Assembly: GCA_964590005.1 (NCBI GenBank)
Contig: CAZPVJ010000169.1
Span: 1-5,328, forward strand
Direction of reading: 5' to 3'
Origin: CALJFL01 sp964590005
GTDB taxonomy: Bacteria; Pseudomonadota; Gammaproteobacteria; Pseudomonadales; Halieaceae
DNA: 5,328 nt
The position numbers and the translations under genes are program-made. This document shows positions 1-4,872 of this stretch, piece after piece; position 1 is the stretch's first letter, and each line of letters opens with the position of its first letter. Below the pieces are notes generated by a model that was given only the letters and a program-made list of their open reading frames with translations, ran no database searches and was not told the DNA's origin.

Positions 1-1
1 G

Positions 2-259
2 GACCTGGGCAGTATCGAGCTGGTCATGCTGGCACTGACCAATCACCAAGAGAACATGCTGGTAGCCCGACTGCTGCGTGAGCTGGATTATCAGGGACAA
101 ATCGCTGCCGTAGTCAGGTTTTCAGAGGAAGCAGAAGAACTTGAGGAACACGGCATCTCCGCCTTTAACCTCTACGCCCAGGCAGGAGCGGGTTTCGCGG
201 CGCACGCCTCCCAGGCGCTCAGGACCCGGGAGGAGGAAATAGCAAGCGCTGCGGACTAG
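2..259 (+). CDS. Kef-type cation:proton antiporter, C-terminal fragment (RCK/TrkA_N tail), 5' end off the window
   Basis: An open frame enters from the left edge and ends at TAG 257-259, giving the last 85 residues. The fragment runs from DLGSIELVMLALTNH through LLRELDYQGQIAAVV to AFNLYAQAGAGFAAHA. This resembles the second half of the Rossmann-like TrkA_N/RCK domain at the C-terminus of KefB/KefC/YbaL-type potassium or sodium/proton antiporters, where it binds NAD(H) or other ligands and gates the membrane exchanger. The DLGSIELVMLALTN stretch would be the strand and helix where the family looks up neighbouring residues, and the final 15 or so residues are a charged, Ala/Glu-rich tail. The ATG at 26 lies inside the domain and is not a credible start. 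The membrane exchanger domain must lie upstream, outside the window. Ion specificity cannot be judged. The family call is by recognition of sequence style, not by alignment. Confidence 0.75.
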   Translation, partial: DLGSIELVMLALTNHQENMLVARLLRELDYQGQIAAVVRFSEEAEELEEHGISAFNLYAQAGAGFAAHASQALRTREEEIASAAD

Positions 260-275
260 AAAATGCCTTCAGGCA
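260..275 (-). terminator. Weak candidate terminator of the hydroxylase gene, in the convergent gap
   Basis: On the minus strand, TGCC-TGAA-GGCA (plus 264-275) is followed at once by TTTT (plus 260-263). The stem is only 4-5 bp and contains the hydroxylase TGA stop, so any termination would be weak. It sits in the 9-bp gap between two convergent genes, where a terminator is expected, and no better candidate is visible. Confidence 0.3.
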
Positions 276-1507
276 ACCGCCGGGAGTTCGTCGCCGCGAC
301 TGCTACCTGCAAGGAACGGCAACGCAACCGCATTGGCCAGGCAATACACGGACCCCAGCAGCAACAATACGCCGCTGAAACCGGATTGCAGCGCCAGCAA
401 CAGGACCAGCGCTACGCAGCCAAGGCGTAACCACTCCCAGCGCATCAGACCGGGCACGGGCGCGCGGTCCAGCCACAGTGCCGTGGTCACCGTGGTACCG
501 AACAACAGCGCCCACAGGCTAAGGCCTCCAAGGTAAGACAGTGCTACCGACTCCATCACGTTTAACAGCACGACAACCGCCACCAGCTGGAAAAATGCAT
601 ACCAGGCCACACCGCGAGTGATTCGGGGGTCGTACTTCTTAAAATTGGCAAGATCCGGCTTGTTGCGCGGGAATTGCGCCTCAACGTCTGCTGGCCGCCA
701 GCCGGTGCGAGCCACCCATACACGTAGCTTGTCCTGCCAGCGCGCAGCGCGCCAGCTATCGCGCGCCATATCAACGTAGATATGGGTGATGGCCTTGAAG
801 GGGTTGAAGCTGCGCAGCGGGCCCCGGATACCATAGATAGGCGGTTCTTCTTCCAGCTCCTCCTGGAAGGTTCCGAACAGACGATCCCAGAGGATAAACA
901 GGCCGCCATAGTTGCGGTCCATGTAAATAGAATTCTGGGCATGGTGAACCCGGTGGTTGGAGGGGGTGACAAAAATCCACTCATACCAGCCCAATTTGGG
1001 AATGTGCTCGGAGTGCACCCAGAACTGGTAAATCAGGTTTATGGAACCAACAGTGACAACCACCTCTGCCGGTATCCCCAGCAGGTACATGGGAATATAA
1101 AAAATCCAGCCCAGCAGCCAGCCAGTGCTGGTCTGACGCAGGGCCGTGGTCAGGTTGTAGTCCTCGCTCTGGTGGTGGGCCACATGGGCAGCCCACAGAA
1201 TCGTGCGCTCGTGACCCAACCGGTGCAGCCAGTAATAGCAGAAGTCATAGAGCACCATAGCCAGCGCCCAGGTGAACCAGTGAGAGGCATCCATCAGCGG
1301 CAGGGAGAAATACTGGGTGATCAGGTAGTACACGTAACCCCCCACTCCGAGCGTCACAAACCGGCGCGCCTGGCTCAGTGTGCCCAGGAACAGACTCCCC
1401 ACGCTGTCATTGAGCCGGAAGGTGTTTTTGTGCTTCACAATGCCGTAGGCCAGCTCGACCAGGATGGCGAGCAAAAAAAACGGTACGGCGTATACCACCA
1501 GGTTCAT
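269..1507 (-). CDS. Membrane di-iron fatty acid hydroxylase superfamily protein, alkylglycerol monooxygenase (AGMO/TMEM195)-like
   Basis: This 412-residue integral membrane protein carries the full histidine set of the sterol desaturase/fatty acid hydroxylase superfamily: HRLGH (His95, His99), HVAHH (His108, His111, His112), WVHSEH (His165, His168) and HRVHH (His185, His188, His189). These ligate two irons that use O2 to hydroxylate a lipid C-H bond. The blocks around TPSNHRVHHAQN and NYGGLFILWDRLFGTF, and a C-terminal extension with two to four more hydrophobic segments (about 298-400), match the layout of alkylglycerol monooxygenase (about 445 aa in human), which cleaves ether lipids with tetrahydrobiopterin. 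Shorter sterol desaturases lack that tail. Other hydrophobic segments lie near 3-24, 50-70, 78-94 and 129-160. The start is ATG at 1507 with GAGGAAG six bases upstream (plus 1514-1520). Substrate and cofactor are inferred, not shown. A run of eight T codes for Phe10-Phe11 near the start. The gene is convergent with the antiporter and divergent from the repair operon. Confidence 0.88.
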   Translation of the reverse strand: MNLVVYAVPFFLLAILVELAYGIVKHKNTFRLNDSVGSLFLGTLSQARRFVTLGVGGYVYYLITQYFSLPLMDASHWFTWALAMVLYDFCYYWLHRLGHERTILWAAHVAHHQSEDYNLTTALRQTSTGWLLGWIFYIPMYLLGIPAEVVVTVGSINLIYQFWVHSEHIPKLGWYEWIFVTPSNHRVHHAQNSIYMDRNYGGLFILWDRLFGTFQEELEEEPPIYGIRGPLRSFNPFKAITHIYVDMARDSWRAARWQDKLRVWVARTGWRPADVEAQFPRNKPDLANFKKYDPRITRGVAWYAFFQLVAVVVLLNVMESVALSYLGGLSLWALLFGTTVTTALWLDRAPVPGLMRWEWLRLGCVALVLLLALQSGFSGVLLLLGSVYCLANAVALPFLAGSSRGDELPAVA

Positions 1508-1535
1508 CGTGTTCTTCCTCGTACGGATCGTCCTG

Positions 1536-1570
1536 CCGCGATCACGGATTCATGTCTACTATCATCGCGG
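1536..1570. repeat. Inverted repeat CCGCGAT - 21 nt - ATCGCGG, possible operator
   Basis: CCGCGAT at 1536-1542 and ATCGCGG at 1564-1570 are perfect inverted copies, centre near 1553. Two bases further inward a further pair matches after one mismatch. It lies 29-63 bp upstream of the hydroxylase ATG and brackets the candidate -10 box of that gene. That is a layout a dimeric repressor could use, but with 7-bp arms chance is possible. Confidence 0.35.
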
Positions 1571-1586
1571 AAAACCCTTAATGCAA
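1558..1586 (-). promoter_or_regulatory. Candidate sigma70-type promoter for the hydroxylase gene
   Basis: On the minus strand, TTGCAT (plus 1581-1586, 3 of 6 consensus bases, TTG intact) is separated by 17 bases from GATAGT (plus 1558-1563, 4 of 6). Transcription would start near 1551, giving a leader of about 44 nt that contains the GAGGAAG ribosome site. The match is modest and rests on spacing and position more than on the hexamers. Confidence 0.35.
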
Positions 1587-1680
1587 GCTGAAAGGCCACT
1601 CCAAAGTTGGGCGAGGCGACCCCGCAATAGAGGGCCGTTTTTGGCTAGTTAAGGCCTGATGGAGGGATTATAGTGAGCCT

Positions 1681-3102
1681 ATGATCTCTACCCGGTTTTT
1701 TGAGTCCTCACCCCCCGATCCTGACATATGTCGGCAGGCGAGGCTGGCCAGGGACCCTCGATTTGACGGGGAGTTTTTTCTGGCGGTTACCACCACTGGC
1801 ATTTATTGCCGTCCCATTTGCCCCGCCCGGCTACCGACCGAGTCCAACGTGCGCTACTTCCGCCATGCAGCGCAGGCGGCACAGGCCGGATTTCGACCCT
1901 GCCTGCGGTGCCGGCCAGAAACAGCACCGGGCAGCCCGGCCTGGCAGGGAACCAATACCACGGTACATCGAGCACTCCAGTTGATCCGGGCCGGCGCACT
2001 TAACGGTGAGGGCTCACTGGCAGGGCTGGCAACCAGGCTGGGCGTAGGTGAACGCTACCTGCGTAAACTGTTTCAGCGAGAATTGGGCCTGTCGCCCCTG
2101 GCAGTTGCGCAGAATCAACGGCTGCATATGGCCAAGCAGTTGCTGGCCGAAACTACGCTGCCCGTTACGCAGGTAGCGCTGGCTTCAGGATTTTCCAGTG
2201 TGCGTCGCTTCAACTCGGCTATACAGGATGCATTCAGCACCACCCCCGGCAAATTGCGCCGACATGCCAGCAAGGCCAGTGACGTCATTGAGCTTTTAGT
2301 ACACTTCAGGCCACCCTACGACTGGCCTGGCGTTATCGACCAGCTCGCGCGGCACGCGGTACCGGGGGTGGAACAGGTAACGCGCGACAACTACAGCCGC
2401 TGCATATTGGTTGGAGGCAAGCAAGGTGGCTTTAGCGTAAGCCTCGCGCGGGGCAAAGCCGCGCTAAGCTTGTCGCTACAGCTACCCCAGCCCACCGAGC
2501 TTATGCCGCTGGTCGCCAGGATACGCAGGATGTTCGATCTGGATGCCAACCCAGCGGTAATCGGCGCCGGGCTTGAACAATCGCCTGAGCTTCGAGCGTT
2601 GCTGGCGGAGCGCCCGGGCATCCGCATTCCCGGCTACTGGTCGGCCGAGGAAGCCGCGGTGCGAGCAATTGTCGGCCAGCAAGTGAGCACCTCAGCAGCG
2701 CGCAGCATCTGCGGGCGTTTCGCTGAAGCCTGCTCCGACGGGGCCACAGCGGGACCTTTCCCAAGAGCCCGCCAAATCGCTGCGCTGCCTGACGACGCCT
2801 TTCCGATGCCCGGCAGCAGGCGCGACACTCTGCGCAGTCTTGGTGAATTACAGGGTGACGGCGCCGACGACATCGACCTCGAAAAACTTGAATCGCTGCG
2901 CGGCGTGGGTCCCTGGACCACAACAATCACCGCGATGCGAGGCCTGGGGCAGCCCGATTGCTTTCCCGTGAATGATCTGGGTCTACTGAATGCCTGGCAG
3001 GCCTTGGGCCACGATAAGTCCACACTGAAAGACTCAGCGAAACGCTGGCGTCCCTGGCGATCCTATGCCGCCAATCTGCTCTGGAGGAGCTTGACCGAAT
3101 GA
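1681..3102 (+). CDS. alkA: Ada-AlkA fusion: methyl-phosphotriester sensor, AraC-type activator and 3-methyladenine DNA glycosylase
   Basis: This 473-residue cytoplasmic protein has three parts. Residues 13-80 are the Ada zinc domain; Cys43, Cys47, Cys74 and Cys77 have exactly the spacing (4, 27, 3) of E. coli Ada Cys38/42/69/72, so Cys43 is the likely acceptor of methyl from DNA phosphotriesters. Residues 92-195 form a complete AraC-type double helix-turn-helix. Residues 203-300 are the AlkA N-terminal fold, and about 310-473 the HhH-GPD glycosylase, with hairpin GVGPW (408-412) and catalytic Asp432, 20 residues after Trp412 as Asp238 follows Trp218 in E. coli AlkA. Trp468 appears to match Trp272, but Tyr222 is replaced by Ile416. 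It should excise N-alkylated purines and activate its own operon once methylated. ATG 1681 is the only in-frame start after the stop at 1657-1659; GGAGGG (1661-1666) lies 14 nt upstream, further than usual. The stop overlaps the next gene (ATGA). It lacks the methyltransferase domain of E. coli Ada, which the next gene supplies. Confidence 0.95.
   Translation: MISTRFFESSPPDPDICRQARLARDPRFDGEFFLAVTTTGIYCRPICPARLPTESNVRYFRHAAQAAQAGFRPCLRCRPETAPGSPAWQGTNTTVHRALQLIRAGALNGEGSLAGLATRLGVGERYLRKLFQRELGLSPLAVAQNQRLHMAKQLLAETTLPVTQVALASGFSSVRRFNSAIQDAFSTTPGKLRRHASKASDVIELLVHFRPPYDWPGVIDQLARHAVPGVEQVTRDNYSRCILVGGKQGGFSVSLARGKAALSLSLQLPQPTELMPLVARIRRMFDLDANPAVIGAGLEQSPELRALLAERPGIRIPGYWSAEEAAVRAIVGQQVSTSAARSICGRFAEACSDGATAGPFPRARQIAALPDDAFPMPGSRRDTLRSLGELQGDGADDIDLEKLESLRGVGPWTTTITAMRGLGQPDCFPVNDLGLLNAWQALGHDKSTLKDSAKRWRPWRSYAANLLWRSLTE
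3083..3089 (+). promoter_or_regulatory. Strong ribosome binding site for ogt inside the end of the Ada-AlkA gene
   Basis: GGAGGAG lies nine bases before the ATG at 3099, within the last codons of the upstream gene. Together with the ATGA stop/start overlap it fixes the ogt start and points to translational coupling. Confidence 0.8.
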
Positions 3103-3560
3103 ACTCAATCACAATCCCTTCACCGATCGGCGAATTGCAGCTGGTTTCCGACAGTGGTGGCCTGATAAGGATCGCTTTCCCCGGGCAACACATCCGTGTG
3201 TCTGCCGATAGACAGCAAGACCGGGTTCTCCATCAGGCGAAACAGCAACTGGATGAATATTTTGATGGGACGCGGTCACGCTTTGATCTGCCGCTTGCTC
3301 CCGCTGGCACCGCTTTCCAGCTCACAGTATGGGCACAGCTGAACAAGATTCCCTATGGCGACGTTCGCAGTTATCGCGATATCGCCGAGGCGATGGGTAA
3401 GCCAAAAGCCACCCGTGCGGTGGGCGCGGCCAATGGCCGCAACCCACTACCTGTGGTTGTACCTTGCCACCGTGTTATCGGGGCGGATGGCTCGCTAACG
3501 GGCTTCGCTGGCGGCCTGGAACGCAAGCGCCAGTTGTTGGCCCTGGAAGGGTATCTCTAA
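3099..3560 (+). CDS. ogt: Methylated-DNA--[protein]-cysteine S-methyltransferase (O6-alkylguanine repair)
   Basis: This 153-residue suicide enzyme moves the alkyl group from O6-alkylguanine (and O4-alkylthymine) in DNA onto its own cysteine. The active-site motif PCHRV places the acceptor at Cys123. The recognition helix KPKATRAVGAANGRNP (101-116) carries the conserved Arg106 that fills the gap left by the flipped base. Glu150, 27 residues after Cys123, matches the Cys145-Glu172 spacing of human MGMT. The N-terminal part (1-65) is a reduced cap beginning with SPIGELQLVSD, typical of small bacterial Ogt; E. coli Ogt has 171 residues. The start is set by GGAGGAG at 3083-3089 and by the ATGA overlap with the Ada-AlkA gene, so the two are surely cotranscribed and probably induced together by alkylation damage. 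The TAA stop lies two bases from the stop of the convergent hydrolase gene, and no terminator is visible. It is complete, with all expected catalytic residues. Confidence 0.96.
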   Translation: MNSITIPSPIGELQLVSDSGGLIRIAFPGQHIRVSADRQQDRVLHQAKQQLDEYFDGTRSRFDLPLAPAGTAFQLTVWAQLNKIPYGDVRSYRDIAEAMGKPKATRAVGAANGRNPLPVVVPCHRVIGADGSLTGFAGGLERKRQLLALEGYL

Positions 3561-3562
3561 AT

Positions 3563-4462
3563 CTACTGTTCGAGACTGGCGGCTATAAAACCTACCCAGG
3601 CCTCAGTTTTAATAAAACCGGCATCCCAGGCCACCCAGGCATCACCCAGTCCCTGTTCGGCAATAGCGGCGACTGACTTGCCATCGGCCAGCCCGGCCTT
3701 GACGGTTTCCGTCGTACTGACCAGCATCTCGTGATAGCGGGCCAGGTCAGCGCGAGTCGCCAAATCCCCATGGCCGGGGACGATAATTGTTTTGTCATCG
3801 ACCCGGGCAAGTACCTTGGCCACATTCTCCGTAAAACTCAGCACATTCCCGCCAGAGCCCAGGTCAACGAAGGGGTAGCGGTCCTTGAAGTACAGGTCAC
3901 CCATGTGGACCACATTCTGGGCGCTGAAATACACCACGCTGTCGCCGTCTGTATGACCTGCGGGTGCATGTTCAATCTCGATGTCGTCATCATTGAAATG
4001 CAGGGCCATGGCGTTGCCATAGGTAACTACCGGTAATGCCACTTTCGGGCTGGGCTCAACGACCCGATTGAACGCTTTCATCTCTTGCCGTGTCGACATG
4101 CGGGCATAGACATTGCTTTGCGCCACGATCACAGCGCCCCGCTCCCCCCAATAGCCATTACCGCCTACATGATCGCCATGCCAGTGGGTGTTGATAACGT
4201 AACTGGCCACACCCTCTGTGCCAGATATTTCCTTGAGCGCTTCATGATAGGCAACCGCGTATTCACCATAATCGTCGTCGATCAGCAGAATCCCATCCTC
4301 CCCCACCGAGGCGACGACATTGCCGCCTCGACCCTTTAGCAGGTGAAGGTTGCCGGTGAGCGCCGTTGCTTTAACGGTCAGCGGCGCGTCTTGGCCCTGG
4401 CTCCAGGCTGTCAGAGGCAGGGCCAGCAGCGAAATGAGAAGAGCGAGATTAAACACTTTCAT
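3563..4462 (-). CDS. Exported MBL-fold metallo-hydrolase
   Basis: This 299-residue protein begins with a Sec signal peptide: Lys2, a hydrophobic core at about 4-17 and a likely cut after Ala19-Trp20-Ser21. It should therefore act in the periplasm. The two-metal site of the metallo-beta-lactamase fold is complete: THWHGDH gives His93, His95, Asp97 and His98, AGHTDGD gives His170, GDLYF gives the bridging Asp189, and VPGHG gives His231. The HxHxDH pattern with a bridging Asp is that of glyoxalase II-like and related hydrolases, not of B1 beta-lactamases, whose third ligand is a cysteine. The C-terminal helix region with LARYHEML and a final WVGFIAASL block resembles a widespread group annotated only as MBL-fold hydrolase or cyclase, some tied to the PQQ-dehydrogenase relay group; no such partner is seen here. 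Start ATG 4462 has AAGGA nine bases upstream (plus 4472-4476). It lies 36 bp downstream of the ydcH-like gene and may share its transcript. The substrate is unknown. Confidence 0.92.
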   Translation of the reverse strand: MKVFNLALLISLLALPLTAWSQGQDAPLTVKATALTGNLHLLKGRGGNVVASVGEDGILLIDDDYGEYAVAYHEALKEISGTEGVASYVINTHWHGDHVGGNGYWGERGAVIVAQSNVYARMSTRQEMKAFNRVVEPSPKVALPVVTYGNAMALHFNDDDIEIEHAPAGHTDGDSVVYFSAQNVVHMGDLYFKDRYPFVDLGSGGNVLSFTENVAKVLARVDDKTIIVPGHGDLATRADLARYHEMLVSTTETVKAGLADGKSVAAIAEQGLGDAWVAWDAGFIKTEAWVGFIAASLEQ

Positions 4463-4489
4463 GATGTCGGGTCCTTGCGGGGGCAGACA

Positions 4490-4507
4490 AACGCCCTATC
4501 AGGCGTT
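4490..4507 (-). other. Stem-loop at the ydcH stop codon, between ydcH and the MBL hydrolase gene
   Basis: AACGCC (plus 4490-4495) and GGCGTT (4502-4507) are perfect 6-bp arms around a 6-nt loop holding the TGA stop of the ydcH-like gene. On the minus strand only three T follow, so it is a poor terminator. It could be an attenuator or an RNA-stabilising hairpin between the two genes. Confidence 0.4.
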
Positions 4508-4738
4508 CAGGTCGGGAATCATTTCGTCCTTAAGCCGCTCGATGGCGTCCTTGAGGCGGAGCTTTTCTTTTTTCAATCGCTGCAGAAGAATCTGGTTTTG
4601 ATAAGGGTAGCTGTAAAGCTCGCTGATCTTGTTATCGAGGGTGCGGTGCTTGGCTTGCAACTCCATGAGTCGCATTGCCGGGGTGAGCACCTCGTTGGCT
4701 GCCTCTTCCTTGCTTCCATCTATAGGTGGCTGATTCAT
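4499..4738 (-). CDS. YdcH/DUF465 family small coiled-coil protein
   Basis: This 79-residue soluble protein has the DUF465 (YdcH-like) signature: HRTLDNKI at 31-38, RLKKEKLRLKD at 54-64, and an end of the form PDLNA, close to the PD(I/L)xA end of many small proteobacterial members. Residues about 22-74 have regular heptad spacing of Leu, Ile and Met with many charged residues and should form an antiparallel helical hairpin or coiled coil. The molecular role of the family is not established. I chose ATG 4738; a TTG two codons earlier (4742-4744) is in frame but less likely, and no strong Shine-Dalgarno sequence is visible before either. The first 18 residues look unstructured and are not conserved to my eye. 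The gene precedes the exported MBL hydrolase on the same strand with a 36-bp gap. Confidence 0.85.
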   Translation of the reverse strand: MNQPPIDGSKEEAANEVLTPAMRLMELQAKHRTLDNKISELYSYPYQNQILLQRLKKEKLRLKDAIERLKDEMIPDLNA

Positions 4739-4792
4739 ACCCAAATCTTTTCTACCGCCAGATTACGCTGTCAGCCTGCCACTCTAACCCCA

Positions 4793-4872
4793 GTTGGATT
4801 ACCGGCACAAGCCCCCGCTGAAGCGGGTACCAACGCCCTTTGGTGGGGACGGCCGTCACGGCTGAATCAGCC
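4793..4872. repeat. Cluster of short inverted repeats between cysQ and ydcH
   Basis: Several perfect inverted repeats crowd into 80 bp: GTTGG (4793-4797) with CCAAC (4830-4834); CCCGC-TGAA-GCGGG (4814-4827); ACCAA (4829-4833) with TTGGT (4840-4844); the 10-bp palindrome GACGGCCGTC (4848-4857); GCCG-TCA-CGGC (4852-4862, with one T between arm and loop); and GGCTGA-A-TCAGCC (4860-4872), which includes the cysQ stop. Some exclude each other. No T-run follows on either strand, so a standard terminator is not supported. It may be a REP-like element or a structured 3' end of the cysQ transcript. Confidence 0.5.

Noticed and set aside
782..1591. 269-codon open frame on the plus strand opposite the hydroxylase gene
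   Set aside because: It lies antisense to a gene with complete His-box motifs, its translation has no recognisable domain and is rich in His/Gln/Val as expected from the reverse of such a gene, and there is no good ribosome site.
1580..1627. Possible Ada box for the repair operon (AATGCAA at 1580-1586, GCAA at 1624-1627)
   Set aside because: Neither GCAA has an AAT six bases upstream as in the E. coli ada promoter, and short motifs like these occur by chance.
2501..2926. 141-codon minus-strand frame inside the Ada-AlkA gene
   Set aside because: Arg/Ala-rich antisense shadow of a clearly real coding region.
3556..3570. Terminator between ogt and the convergent MBL hydrolase gene
   Set aside because: Only two bases separate the stops, and I see no hairpin with a T-run on either strand near the junction.
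3731..4036. 101-codon plus-strand frame opposite the MBL hydrolase gene
   Set aside because: Antisense shadow; the opposite strand encodes the metal-binding motifs of the hydrolase.
4742..4744. TTG as the ydcH start
   Set aside because: An ATG lies two codons downstream at 4736-4738, and nothing in the upstream sequence favours the TTG.
4777..4809. Possible minus-strand promoter TTGTGC-N17-TTAGAG before ydcH
   Set aside because: The spacing is right but the -10 matches only two of six consensus bases.
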